Made by a program: the position numbers and the translations under genes. Below are positions 9,457-18,183 of a DNA stretch of 64,000 nucleotides, in pieces. The notes beneath the pieces are model-generated. The model saw only the letters and a list, made by a program, of their open reading frames with translations, ran no database searches and was not told the DNA's origin. How positions within the stretch are numbered: the first letter of the stretch is position 1; each line of letters starts with the position of its first letter. Source of the DNA: Shinella granuli (lineage in GTDB: Bacteria > Pseudomonadota > Alphaproteobacteria > Rhizobiales > Rhizobiaceae); contig NZ_SLVX01000021.1 in assembly GCF_004341885.1 (NCBI RefSeq), positions 49,763 through 113,762 on the forward strand. Direction: 5' to 3'.

Positions 9457-9578
9457 GGTTTCCTCCCGCAGATATACAGTGGTGGAAAGTATAGGCCGCC
9501 TCAGCCGAAAAATCGTTTCAAACAGGCGGTGTTTTGCGATAGGAATGAAACATACTCATCACATTCATGGGATTTTCG
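9457..9578. promoter_or_regulatory. Divergent promoter region of the oxoacid dehydrogenase operon and lrp-type gene
   Basis: The 122 bases between the two divergent genes are much richer in A and T than their surroundings. They contain an inverted pair GTTTCA (9515-9520) and TGAAAC (9546-9551), 25 bases apart. This is a plausible place for the Lrp-family protein to bind both promoters. No clear -35/-10 pair stands out. Confidence 0.4.
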
Positions 9579-10046
9579 ATGAATTCCATTCAGCTCGACG
9601 CCATCGACAAGAAGATCCTGAAGGTACTGCAGCGGCGAGGCGACATCAGCCATGCGGCGCTCGCCGAAGAGGTGGGCGCCTCCAGCGCCTCCTGCTGGCG
9701 GCGCATCAAGGCGCTGGAGGAAGCCGGCGTGCTCGGCCCGACCGTGCGGCTGCTCGATCCCGACCGCATCGGCCGCGGCCTCAACGTCTTCTGCCAGGTG
9801 CGCATGAAATCGCACGATCCGGGGGCCCGGCGCGATTTCGAGCGCTTCGTGCAGACCCATGAGGAGGTGCTGGAATGTTATTCCATGTCCGGCGAGTGGG
9901 ACTACCTGATCCGCGTCGTGGTCAAGGACGTGCGCGACTACGAACAATTGCTGATGCAGGCGATCCTGACGCATGAGGCGGTGGCCAACTCCTCCTCGCA
10001 TTTCGCGCTGAAGAGCGTGAAATACACCACGGAACTGCCGCTGTGA
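9579..10046 (+). CDS. Lrp/AsnC-family transcriptional regulator
   Basis: 155 residues from ATG 9579 (MNSIQLDAIDKKIL); an ATG 12 bases upstream is in frame but has no ribosome site. The N-terminal HTH (ISHAALAEEVGASSASCWRRIKALEEAGVL) spans about residues 22-52 and the C-terminal RAM ligand domain follows (CYSMSGEWDYLIRVVVKD). Divergent orientation from the E1-E2-E3 operon is the arrangement known for BkdR, which activates branched-chain oxoacid dehydrogenase genes in Pseudomonas. I infer the same job here, with a branched-chain amino acid as effector. Confidence 0.9.
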   Translation: MNSIQLDAIDKKILKVLQRRGDISHAALAEEVGASSASCWRRIKALEEAGVLGPTVRLLDPDRIGRGLNVFCQVRMKSHDPGARRDFERFVQTHEEVLECYSMSGEWDYLIRVVVKDVRDYEQLLMQAILTHEAVANSSSHFALKSVKYTTELPL

Positions 10047-10058
10047 CGGGCCGGCCGC

Positions 10059-10964
10059 TCAGGCGCGGCCGCGGCGCTTCAACTGCTGCTCGCGGAAGAA
10101 GATGAAGAGGCCCGAGGCGACGATGAAGCCGGCGCCGACCAGCATGGCCGGGCGCGGCGCATCGCCGAAGAACATCCAGCCGAAGACGACGGCCCAGAGC
10201 AGCAGCGAGTATTGCAGCGGCACAACGGTCGCCGCATCCGCCAGCTTCAGCGAGCGGTTGACCAGCATGTGCGCGCCCATCGCCACGATGCCGAGCAGGC
10301 TGAGGAGGCCGAAATCGACGCCGCTGACCGGCGCCCAGCCGGCCGGGTCGGCAAGGCACCAGACGCCGGCGAAGATCGCCGCACCCGCCACCTGCCAGAA
10401 GACCAGCGTCGTGTCCGGCGCCGCGCGCAGCGTGCGGCCGAGCACCATGGCGAAGCTGAAGGCGAGGCTGCCGGCAAGCGCGATGAGGGCCGGCAGGGTG
10501 AACGTGTCCTTCGACGGCTCCAGCGCGACCACCACGCCGACGAAGCCGACGATGATCGCCGTCCAGCGCCGCCAGCCCACCTTTTCGCCGAGCAGCAGCG
10601 GCGACATGGCGGCGACGTAGATCGGCGCGGCGAGCCAGTAGGTCATGGCGTCGGCAAGCGGCATGTAGGCGACGGCGAAGTAGAAGCCGGAGGCCTCGAA
10701 GGCGAAGAGGCCGGACCGCAGGAGATGCAGCTTCGGCCGCTCGACATCCACCAGCCGCCGCCAGCCGACCTTCCAGAAGAACGGCGCGAGCACCACCATC
10801 GCGGCAAGGCTGCGGATCAGCATGAGCTGGCCGACGGAATAGGTCGCGACGAGCCATTTGCCGAGCACGTCGTTCAGCGAGAACATCACCATGCCGAGCA
10901 GCATCAGGAGCACGCCGAGGCGGGCGGTGCCCGTGGCGGGGGAGGAGGCGGTGATGTCGGTCAT
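10059..10964 (-). CDS. EamA-family (DMT) transporter
   Basis: 301 residues from ATG 10964 (MTDITASSPATG). About ten hydrophobic helices arranged as two EamA repeats, for example LGVLLMLLGMVMFSLNDVLGKW and LLGIVAMGAHMLVNRSL. Inner-membrane drug/metabolite exporters of this class move amino acids, nucleosides or other small solutes; the substrate is not evident. It is tail-to-tail with the Lrp gene (12 bases between stops) and divergent from the xylonate dehydratase gene, so it may share that promoter region. A much longer ORF on this strand that reads through the dehydratase gene is an antisense artefact. Confidence 0.88.
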   Translation of the reverse strand: MTDITASSPATGTARLGVLLMLLGMVMFSLNDVLGKWLVATYSVGQLMLIRSLAAMVVLAPFFWKVGWRRLVDVERPKLHLLRSGLFAFEASGFYFAVAYMPLADAMTYWLAAPIYVAAMSPLLLGEKVGWRRWTAIIVGFVGVVVALEPSKDTFTLPALIALAGSLAFSFAMVLGRTLRAAPDTTLVFWQVAGAAIFAGVWCLADPAGWAPVSGVDFGLLSLLGIVAMGAHMLVNRSLKLADAATVVPLQYSLLLWAVVFGWMFFGDAPRPAMLVGAGFIVASGLFIFFREQQLKRRGRA

Positions 10965-11132
10965 GGCGGAAACCCGGGAACTGAGATGGAAGGGCTGTGA
11001 CACATTCCGCCCGGCCGATCCAGTCAGCAATATTGATAGCTGCATAAAGCAACGCACTGCATCGCCGGCCGGTTGATTGCACGAAGCGGCGGTGGAAGAG
11101 TGCGGCTCGATATTCTTGACGAGGTTCATTTC

Positions 11133-12917
11133 ATGACGGACGAAAAGACGGGCAAACGGCGGCTGCGTTCTCAGGACTGGTTCGACAACCGCGAGCATGT
11201 CGACATGGCGGCGCTCTATCTCGAGCGCTTCATGAACTACGGCATCACGCCGGAGGAGCTGCGGTCCGGCAAGCCGGTGATCGGCATCGCCCAGAGCGGC
11301 AGCGACCTGACGCCCTGCAACCGCCACCATGTCGAGCTCGCCCGGCGCGTGCGCGACGGCATCCGCGATGCCGGCGGCATCCCGATCGAGTTCCCGACCC
11401 ATCCGATCTTCGAGAACTGCAAGCGGCCGACGGCGGCGCTCGACCGCAACCTCGCCTATCTCGGCCTCGTCGAGATCCTCTACGGCTACCCGCTCGACGG
11501 CGTCGTCCTGACGACGGGTTGCGACAAGACCACGCCCTCGGCACTGATGGCCGCCTCCACGGTCGATATTCCCGCGATCGTGCTCTCCGGCGGGCCGATG
11601 CTGGACGGCTGGCACGAGGGCGACCTCGTCGGCTCCGGCACGGTGATCTGGCGCGCGCGCCGCAAGCTCGCCGCCGGCACGATCGACGAGGAGGAATTCC
11701 TGCAGTCGGCGATGGATTCGGCGCCCTCCATCGGCCATTGCAACACAATGGGCACCGCCTCGACGATGAACGCGCTCGCCGAGGCGCTCGGCATGTCGCT
11801 GACCGGCTGCGCGGCCATCCCCGCCGCGTACCGTGAACGCGGCCAGATGGCCTATCGCACCGGCCGGCGTGCGGTGGAGCTGGTGCTGGAGGATATCCGC
11901 CCCTCGTCGATCCTGACGCGAGAAGTCTTCCTCAACGCGATCCGCGTCAACTCGGCCATCGGCGGCTCGACCAACGCCCAGCCGCATCTGATGGCCATGG
12001 CGAAACATGCCGGCGTGGAGCTGGAACCCGAGGACTGGCAGGTGCACGGCTACGACATCCCGCTGCTTGCCGACGTGCAGCCGGCCGGCCGCTTCCTCGG
12101 CGAACGCTTCCATCGGGCCGGCGGCGTGCCGGCGATCATGCGCGAGCTGCTCGATGCCGGAAAGCTCGACGGCGACTGTCCGACCGTGACGGGGCGCAGC
12201 ATGGCGGAAAACCTCGAAGGGCGCGGGGCCAGCGACCGCGAGGTCATCCGCCCCTATGGCGAACCGCTGAAGGAGCGGGCGGGCTTCCTCGTCCTGAAGG
12301 GCAACCTCTTCGACTTCGCCATCATGAAGACCTCGGTCATCTCGCAGGAATTCCGCGCACGCTACCTGAGCGAGCCGGGCCGCGAGGGCATCTTCGAGGG
12401 GAGGGCGGTCGTCTTCGACGGCTCGGAGGACTATCACAGGCGCATCAACGATCCGGCGCTCGGCATTGACGAGCGCACCATCCTCGTCATCCGCGGCGCG
12501 GGCCCGCTCGGCTGGCCGGGCTCGGCCGAGGTGGTCAACATGCAGCCGCCGGACCACCTGCTCAAGCGCGGCATCACCAGCCTGCCGACGATCGGCGACG
12601 GGCGCCAGTCCGGCACGGCGGACAGCCCGTCGATCCTCAACGCCTCGCCGGAAAGCGCCGCCGGCGGCGGTCTCGCCTTCCTGCGCACCGGCGACGTCAT
12701 CCGCATCGACCTCACGCAGGGGCGGTGCGACATGCTGGTGGAGGCGGCGGAGATCGAACGGCGCAAGGCGGACGGCATTCCGCCGGTGCCGGCCGATGCG
12801 ACGCCCTGGCAGCGGATCTACCGCAGGACCGTCACCCAGCTCTCGGACGGCGCGGTCATCGACGGCGCGGCCGACTTCCGCGGGATCGCCGAGACGCCGC
12901 CGCGGCACAACCACTAA
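11133..12917 (+). CDS. xylD: D-xylonate dehydratase (IlvD/Edd family)
   Basis: 594 residues from ATG 11133. IlvD/Edd-family iron-sulfur dehydratase with cluster cysteines C62 (SDLTPCN), C130 (TTGCDKTTP) and C203 (GHCNTMGT). Many segments, such as RSQDWFDN, ALYLERFMNYGITPEELRSG and RGAGPLGWPGSAEVVNMQP, closely match from memory the Caulobacter crescentus XylD xylonate dehydratase, more closely than dihydroxy-acid or arabinonate dehydratases. It converts D-xylonate to 2-keto-3-deoxy-xylonate in the Weimberg/Dahms route. None of the other xylose genes is nearby, so it is an orphan here. It lies between two EamA transporter genes. Confidence 0.88.
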   Translation: MTDEKTGKRRLRSQDWFDNREHVDMAALYLERFMNYGITPEELRSGKPVIGIAQSGSDLTPCNRHHVELARRVRDGIRDAGGIPIEFPTHPIFENCKRPTAALDRNLAYLGLVEILYGYPLDGVVLTTGCDKTTPSALMAASTVDIPAIVLSGGPMLDGWHEGDLVGSGTVIWRARRKLAAGTIDEEEFLQSAMDSAPSIGHCNTMGTASTMNALAEALGMSLTGCAAIPAAYRERGQMAYRTGRRAVELVLEDIRPSSILTREVFLNAIRVNSAIGGSTNAQPHLMAMAKHAGVELEPEDWQVHGYDIPLLADVQPAGRFLGERFHRAGGVPAIMRELLDAGKLDGDCPTVTGRSMAENLEGRGASDREVIRPYGEPLKERAGFLVLKGNLFDFAIMKTSVISQEFRARYLSEPGREGIFEGRAVVFDGSEDYHRRINDPALGIDERTILVIRGAGPLGWPGSAEVVNMQPPDHLLKRGITSLPTIGDGRQSGTADSPSILNASPESAAGGGLAFLRTGDVIRIDLTQGRCDMLVEAAEIERRKADGIPPVPADATPWQRIYRRTVTQLSDGAVIDGAADFRGIAETPPRHNH

Positions 12918-12953
12918 CCATATCCGGTTACCGGACAGGCCGGAGGCCGAACG

Positions 12954-13832
12954 CTATCCGCGGCGGGCGACGAGGATGCCGGCAAGCACGATCGCCCCGC
13001 CGACCGCCTGCATCGCGCCGACGGGCTCGGCGAGCAGGATCCAGGCGAGGATGGCGGCGACCACCGGCTGCAGCAGCAGTGTCAGCGAGGAAAAGGCCGT
13101 CGGCAGATAGGCGAGCGCATAGGTGACGAGGCCCTGCCCGCCGACATGGCTGATGAAGGCAAGGCCGAGCAGCATGGCCCAGCCGAAAAGCGTGGCAGGC
13201 ACCATGTCGACCTCGAAGAACACAGCGACCGGCAGGATGCAGATGACCGCGGAAAGGGTCGTCCAGACCATGATGCGCAGCGTGGAGAACCGCGAGCGGA
13301 CATGGCCGAGCGACAGCATGTAGCAGGCGTAGAAGAAGGCGGCGACGATGGACGTGGCATCGCCGGCGAGCTGCCCGCCGCCGAGCGCCGACGGCCCGCC
13401 CTTCAGGACGAGCACGCCGATCAGCGCCAGCCCGAGGCCCGCCAGGAAGACCGGCGTGATGCGCGTGCGGAAGAGCAGCCAGGAGCCGAGCGTCACGAAG
13501 ACCGGCGCGAGATTGGCCAGGAGCGTCGCATTGGCGACGGAGGTCATGTGCAGCGACAGGTGCCAGGCGGCAAGGTCGGCGGCGAGGAACACGCCCGGCA
13601 GCAGCAGGAAGAAGTGGTCGCGCGGCCTCGCCGGCCGCTCTTCGCCCTGCTTCGTCGCCCGCCAGAGCAGCAGGAACGGCAGCAGGGCCAGCGCGACGCG
13701 CCAGAACGCCGTCGCCATCGGCCCGATTTCGGAGAGGCGCACGAAGATCGGCGAACCGCCGATGGCGACCCCGCCGGCGAGGAGGGCGATCACGGCAAGG
13801 CGGCTTTTCGGGGAGGCGGTAATCGGCGACAA
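12954..13832 (-). CDS. EamA-family (DMT) transporter
   Basis: 292 residues with ten predicted membrane helices in two EamA repeats, beginning LAVIALLAGGVAIGGSPIFVRLSEIGPMATAFWRV and ending AILAWILLAEPVGAMQAVGGAIVLAGILVARRG. Convergent with the xylonate dehydratase gene, 36 bases between stops. It is not a close copy of the EamA protein at 10059-10964. Solute unknown; this subfamily often exports amino acids or metabolites. Confidence 0.88.
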   Translation of the reverse strand: MSPITASPKSRLAVIALLAGGVAIGGSPIFVRLSEIGPMATAFWRVALALLPFLLLWRATKQGEERPARPRDHFFLLLPGVFLAADLAAWHLSLHMTSVANATLLANLAPVFVTLGSWLLFRTRITPVFLAGLGLALIGVLVLKGGPSALGGGQLAGDATSIVAAFFYACYMLSLGHVRSRFSTLRIMVWTTLSAVICILPVAVFFEVDMVPATLFGWAMLLGLAFISHVGGQGLVTYALAYLPTAFSSLTLLLQPVVAAILAWILLAEPVGAMQAVGGAIVLAGILVARRG

Positions 13833-14023
13833 GGCGGCGGTCCGGATATCAGTCGTGGCAGCGAGCTATCAGACCGCATCCGCTTCAACCAGCCGGGCAG
13901 CGCTAATTTAGAGGAAAAGTTTGGGGCATGTGAAAAGGCGACGCCCTTTCGGCACCCCGCCCCCCCAAAAAATGCCAAAGCCACCCGCTCTCTCCGCCGG
14001 CAACACTCACCCAGCCTCTCCTC

Positions 14024-14100
14024 CGTCATGGTCGGGCTTGACCCGACCATCCACGCTCCGGTCACGCCGGTGAATCCTCGGGTCAAGCCCGAGGATGACG
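14024..14100. repeat. Paired palindromic intergenic element, copy 1
   Basis: Two hairpins in one intergenic unit. The first has 9-base arms ATGGTCGGG / CCCGACCAT around CTTGA (14028-14050). The second has arms ATCCTCGGG / CCCGAGGAT around TCAAG (14074-14096). The unit begins CGTCAT and ends ATGACG, so it has small terminal inverted repeats. The second hairpin recurs at five other places in the window. It lies downstream of the aldehyde dehydrogenase gene and may act as its transcript end. Confidence 0.85.
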
Positions 14101-14128
14101 TCTTTCTTTGTGGGCGCCGCCTCGCGCC

Positions 14129-15562
14129 TCAGGCCGCGTCCGGCCGATGCACGGTCTTCACCTCGAGGAAATCCTCCAGGCCGAACAGACCGCCCTCGCG
14201 GCCGTTGCCGGACTGCTTGTAGCCGCCGAAGGGGCTGCCGTAGCGGTGCGGCCCCCCGTTGATGTGCACCATGCCGGCGCGAAGACGGGCGGCGACGCGC
14301 TCGGCGCGCTCCGGATCGCCGGTCTGCAGATAGGCGGCAAGGCCGTAGGCGGTGTCGTTGGCGATCGCGATCGCCTCTTCTTCCGTGTCGAAGGGGATGA
14401 TCGAGAGCACCGGGCCGAACACTTCCTCGCGCGCGATGCGCATGTCGTTGTTGACGTCGGCGAAGATCGTCGGCTTGACGAAGTAGCCGGTCTCGAAGCC
14501 CTCCGGCTTGCCCGGGCCGCCGACCAGCACGCGCGCGCCCTCGGCCACGCCCGCCTCGATCAGCGCCTGCACGCGGCCGAACTGGATGTGCGAGACGAGC
14601 GGTCCGATATGCTCGCCTTCCTCCTCCGGATTGCCGACGGTGGCTTCCTTCCCCGTACGCTCGGCGATCTCGACCACCTTGTCATAGACCGAGCGCTCGA
14701 CCAGCATGCGGGTCGGCGCATCGCAGGACTGGCCGGAATTGTTGAAGCACTCGCGCACGCTGCCGGCGACGCGGTCTTCGAGGTCCGCATCGGCGAAGAC
14801 GAGGTTCGGCGACTTGCCGCCGAGCTCCAGCGTCACGCGCTTGACCGTATCGGCCGCATCCTTGCTGACGGCGATGCCGGCGCGGGTGGAGCCGGTAAAC
14901 GACATCATGTCGACGTCCTTGTGCCTGGAAAGCGCCGCGCCGCATTCGGGGCCGTCACCGTTGACGAGGTTGAACGTGCCGGCCGGGAAGCCCGCCTCGT
15001 GCACCATCTCCGCATAGAGAAGGGCGTTGAGCGGGGTGAATTCGGACGGCTTCAGCACGCAGGTCGAGCCCGTCGCCAGCGCCGGCACCACCTTCAACGC
15101 GATCTGGTTGATCGGCCAGTTCCACGGCGTGATGAGGCCGCAGACGCCGATCGGCTCGCGGCGCACCACGTCGCCATTCGCCAGCACCTCGCGGCTCTTC
15201 AGCCGCTTCAGCCCGTCGATGAAGCCCTGCAGGTGGCCGACGCCGACATCGGCCTGCTGCTCGGTGCTCATGGTGATCGGCGCACCCAGCTCCAGCGTGA
15301 TGGTGCGCGCCATCTCCTCATAGCGGCGCTTGTAGATTTCCAGCAGCTTTTCGAGCAGCGCCAGGCGCTCCTCGACGCTGGTCTGGCTGTAGGTCGCGAA
15401 AGCCTTCTTGGCAGCGGCAACGGCGCGGTCGATATCGGCGGCGGTGCCCATGGAGATGATCGCGATCGGCTGTTCCGTCGCCGGGTTGATCACCGGAAGG
15501 TCGTTGGGCTTCAGCGGGTCCACCCACTGGCCGTCGATGTAGAACTTGCGCTTGTCGAGCAT
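14129..15562 (-). CDS. NAD(P)-dependent aldehyde dehydrogenase
   Basis: 477 residues, the full length for the family. The active-site cysteine is C280 in NNSGQSCDAPTR, the general-base region is LELGGKSPN, and the cofactor-binding motifs are GLITPWNWP and FTGSTRAG. It oxidises an aldehyde to the acid. It is the last gene of an operon with a polyamine-type ABC transporter and a metallo-hydrolase, which suggests an amino-aldehyde or an aldehyde released from the imported compound. Exact substrate unknown. Confidence 0.92.
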   Translation of the reverse strand: MLDKRKFYIDGQWVDPLKPNDLPVINPATEQPIAIISMGTAADIDRAVAAAKKAFATYSQTSVEERLALLEKLLEIYKRRYEEMARTITLELGAPITMSTEQQADVGVGHLQGFIDGLKRLKSREVLANGDVVRREPIGVCGLITPWNWPINQIALKVVPALATGSTCVLKPSEFTPLNALLYAEMVHEAGFPAGTFNLVNGDGPECGAALSRHKDVDMMSFTGSTRAGIAVSKDAADTVKRVTLELGGKSPNLVFADADLEDRVAGSVRECFNNSGQSCDAPTRMLVERSVYDKVVEIAERTGKEATVGNPEEEGEHIGPLVSHIQFGRVQALIEAGVAEGARVLVGGPGKPEGFETGYFVKPTIFADVNNDMRIAREEVFGPVLSIIPFDTEEEAIAIANDTAYGLAAYLQTGDPERAERVAARLRAGMVHINGGPHRYGSPFGGYKQSGNGREGGLFGLEDFLEVKTVHRPDAA

Positions 15563-15574
15563 GCTTTTCTCCCG

Positions 15575-16303
15575 TCACTTCTGTTTTTCATCGAGCCAGC
15601 CCCGGATGAGCTGGCGGTAGCGATCGCCACCGAAACTTGGAAAATGGCCGCCATGCACCAGCCGCACCGGCAAGGTCAGGAGGCGCTCCATCGAGGCGAG
15701 ATAGTCCGCCGCGTCGGAATGGTAGGTATCCTCGATCAGCGGGCCATCGTAGACGATGTCGCCCGAGAAGAGAATTTCGGTCGCCTTCTCATAGAGCGCA
15801 ATACCACCCGGGGAGTGGCCCGGCGTGTGGATGACCTCGAACCGCCGGTCGCCGAGATCGATGACGTCGCCGTCCTCCAAGATGCGCGTCGCCGGCGCCT
15901 TCTTCACCGCGTAGCATTTCGAGCAATAGGGCTCGGGCGGCAGCGCGTCGAAGATTTCGTCGGTGACATAGGGGTCTGCGAGCGTGTTCTGTCGCGTCGG
16001 ATCGGCGAGGAGATCGGCCTCGGCGGCGTGCACGGCCCGGCACTCGAATTCGTGATGGCAGCCGATATGGTCGAAATGCGTGTGGCTCGCCACCGCGATC
16101 AGGTCGCGCTCGGTGACGAGCGGCACCCATTCGCGCAAGGAGACGACGCCCATGCCGCTGTCGACCAGCATGTCCCGGGCGCGGCCGCGCACATGCCAGA
16201 CATTGCAGCGGTAGAATTCCTGGATATAGGGCTCGCTTATCGCGGTCACGCCGTCGTCGAGGCGACGCACGCTGTACCAATCCTCCGGGCGGATGCGCTG
16301 CAT
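15575..16303 (-). CDS. MBL-fold metallo-hydrolase
   Basis: 242 residues with the metallo-beta-lactamase signature HTHFDHIGCHHEF at about 75-87, a later HTPGHSPGG (His) and a C-terminal GGHF. These supply the usual two-metal site. The fold covers glyoxalase II, lactonases and ester hydrolases; the loop IHTPGHSPGGIALYEKATEILFSGD is typical of glyoxalase-like members. It sits 8 bases after the ABC ATPase gene and 12 before the aldehyde dehydrogenase gene, so it probably hydrolyses an ester, lactone or thioester intermediate of the same pathway. Confidence 0.88.
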   Translation of the reverse strand: MQRIRPEDWYSVRRLDDGVTAISEPYIQEFYRCNVWHVRGRARDMLVDSGMGVVSLREWVPLVTERDLIAVASHTHFDHIGCHHEFECRAVHAAEADLLADPTRQNTLADPYVTDEIFDALPPEPYCSKCYAVKKAPATRILEDGDVIDLGDRRFEVIHTPGHSPGGIALYEKATEILFSGDIVYDGPLIEDTYHSDAADYLASMERLLTLPVRLVHGGHFPSFGGDRYRQLIRGWLDEKQK

Positions 16304-16310
16304 ATGATCC

Positions 16311-17396
16311 TCAAACTCCCGCTCCGTCCTGAAGCACGACGATGCTATCTGCCTTCAGCCGAAGGTCAAGCTCCGTGCCGACCTCCGGATTGTCCGTCTG
16401 CGGCAGGTGGGCGGTGAGCACCGTGCCGTCCGCCGCGACATGGCAGCGGTGATGCGTGCCGAAGAAGGCGCTGCCGGTGATGCGGCCGCGCCCGAGCGAG
16501 ACGGTCGGCACCGATGCGCCGGCACCGCGGAAATGTTCCGGGCGGATGCAGAGCGTGACGTCGCGGCCCGCGGCCGGCACGCCGGACACGAAGGCCGACG
16601 CGGGCAGGGCGACCCGGCCGAGGGCGGTCTCAACCTCAGCCTCGTTTGCCGCCGTGCCGCGCATCCTGGCGGGCAGGAAATTCACCTCGCCCATGAAGCC
16701 GGCGGAAAACAGCGAGCGCGGCCGCATGTAGATCGAGGCGGGCGTGCCGACATCCTCGATGCGGCCCTTGTTCATCACGACGATGCGGTCGGCGATCGCC
16801 ATCGCCTCCTCCTGGTCGTGGGTGACGTGCACGAAGGTGGTGCCGACGCGCTTCTGGATGGCCTTCAACTCGTCCTGCATCTGTCGGCGCAGCTTCAGGT
16901 CGAGCGCGCCGAGCGGCTCGTCGAGCAGCAGCACGTCGGGATCGACCGCCAGCGCCCGGGCGAGCGCCACGCGCTGCCGCTGGCCGCCCGACAGTTCGTG
17001 CGGCTTTTTTGCCGAGGAGGCTCTGAGGCCGACGAGGTCGAGATAGGAGAAGGCCTTCTCGTGCCGCTCGGCCCGCGCCATGCCGCGCATCCGCAGCCCG
17101 AAGCCGACATTGTCGCGCAGGCACATATGCGGGAAGAGCGCATAATCCTGGAACATGGTGGTCGTCGGGCGTTTCGCGGGGGAGACATGCGTCATGTCGC
17201 GCCCGCCGATCGCGATCGTGCCCGAGGTCGGCTCGACGAAGCCGCCGAGGATGGAGAGCAGGGTCGTCTTGCCGCAGCCGGAGGGGCCGAGCAGCACGAT
17301 GAACTCGCCCGCGGCGATATCGAGCGAGACGTCGTCGAGCGCGCGGAAAGCACCGAAGACCTTCGTGGCATTGCGGATGGAGACGTCGGCGGTCAT
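16311..17396 (-). CDS. ABC transporter ATP-binding protein (polyamine/PotA type)
   Basis: 361 residues from ATG 17396, which overlaps the permease stop (ATGA). Walker [11 protein letters not shown] near residue 36, Q-loop MFQDYALFPH, signature [15 protein letters not shown] and Walker [13 protein letters not shown] are all present, followed by a C-terminal TOBE domain (CIRPEHFRG). Powers import together with the two permeases and the binding protein of this operon. The PotA-type family serves polyamines, putrescine-like amines and iron. Confidence 0.93.
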   Translation of the reverse strand: MTADVSIRNATKVFGAFRALDDVSLDIAAGEFIVLLGPSGCGKTTLLSILGGFVEPTSGTIAIGGRDMTHVSPAKRPTTTMFQDYALFPHMCLRDNVGFGLRMRGMARAERHEKAFSYLDLVGLRASSAKKPHELSGGQRQRVALARALAVDPDVLLLDEPLGALDLKLRRQMQDELKAIQKRVGTTFVHVTHDQEEAMAIADRIVVMNKGRIEDVGTPASIYMRPRSLFSAGFMGEVNFLPARMRGTAANEAEVETALGRVALPASAFVSGVPAAGRDVTLCIRPEHFRGAGASVPTVSLGRGRITGSAFFGTHHRCHVAADGTVLTAHLPQTDNPEVGTELDLRLKADSIVVLQDGAGV

Positions 17397-18181
17397 GAGG
17401 ATTTCCCGGTTTTGCGGAAGACGGCGAGTTCCATGACGATGAGGAACGCGACCGAGATGAGGAAGACGACGGAGCCGATGGCATTGGTCCTGGGATCGAG
17501 GCCGGAGCGCAGCATGCTCCAGATCTCGACCGGCAGCGTCACGTCGAAGCGCGACAGCAGGAAGGCGACGATGAACTCGTCCCAACTGAAGGTGACGGAG
17601 AGGAAGAAGGCCGCAAGGATCGAGGGCAGCAGCATGGGGGCCGTGACGAGCAGCATGACCTGCCAGTCCCGCGCGCCGAGATCGCGCGCCGCCCGCTCGA
17701 TGTTCACCTGGTGCCCGCCCATCGAGGCATAGATGATGGCAAAGCAGAGCGGCAGGTTGATCACCACATGGCCGATGCCGACCGTGACGAGCGAGAGGCG
17801 CAGGCCCGTGAGGTTCAGCACCGAGAGCAGGCCGAGGCCGATGATCAGCGTGCTCACCGTCATCGGCGCGACGATGAGGCTGCGCAGGAGGGCGGAGGCG
17901 GGGAGCGTGTAGCGCGCGAAGGCATAGGCGGCGAGGAAGCCGAGCAGGCAGGCGATCGCCGAGGAGACGACGGCGACGACGAGCGAGTTGCCGAGCGCAG
18001 CCATCAGCTTGCCGTCGGAAAAGACCGCCTCGTACCAGCGCAGCGTCAGGCCGTTCAGCGGCGGCACGGGCAGCGTGCCGTCCTGGAAGGAGAAGAGCAC
18101 GAGCACGACGACGGGCAGGAAGATGAAGAGATAGAGGAGGCCGGCATAGAGCGCGGCAAGCGCGGTGGTGAGATGCCGCAT
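17393..18181 (-). CDS. ABC transporter permease (PotC type)
   Basis: 262 residues with about six membrane helices. The ATPase-contact loop (EAA motif) is IERAARDLGARDWQVMLLVTAPMLLPSI. Starts 2 bases after the stop of the other permease and overlaps the ATPase gene. Inner-membrane half of the importer channel for a polyamine-like solute. Confidence 0.92.
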   Translation of the reverse strand: MRHLTTALAALYAGLLYLFIFLPVVVLVLFSFQDGTLPVPPLNGLTLRWYEAVFSDGKLMAALGNSLVVAVVSSAIACLLGFLAAYAFARYTLPASALLRSLIVAPMTVSTLIIGLGLLSVLNLTGLRLSLVTVGIGHVVINLPLCFAIIYASMGGHQVNIERAARDLGARDWQVMLLVTAPMLLPSILAAFFLSVTFSWDEFIVAFLLSRFDVTLPVEIWSMLRSGLDPRTNAIGSVVFLISVAFLIVMELAVFRKTGKSS

Positions 18182-18183
18182 GG

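Noticed and set aside
10965..12914. N-terminal extension of the EamA gene across the xylonate dehydratase gene
   Set aside because: The extension is antisense to xylD; the real start is ATG 10964, where the first membrane helix begins.
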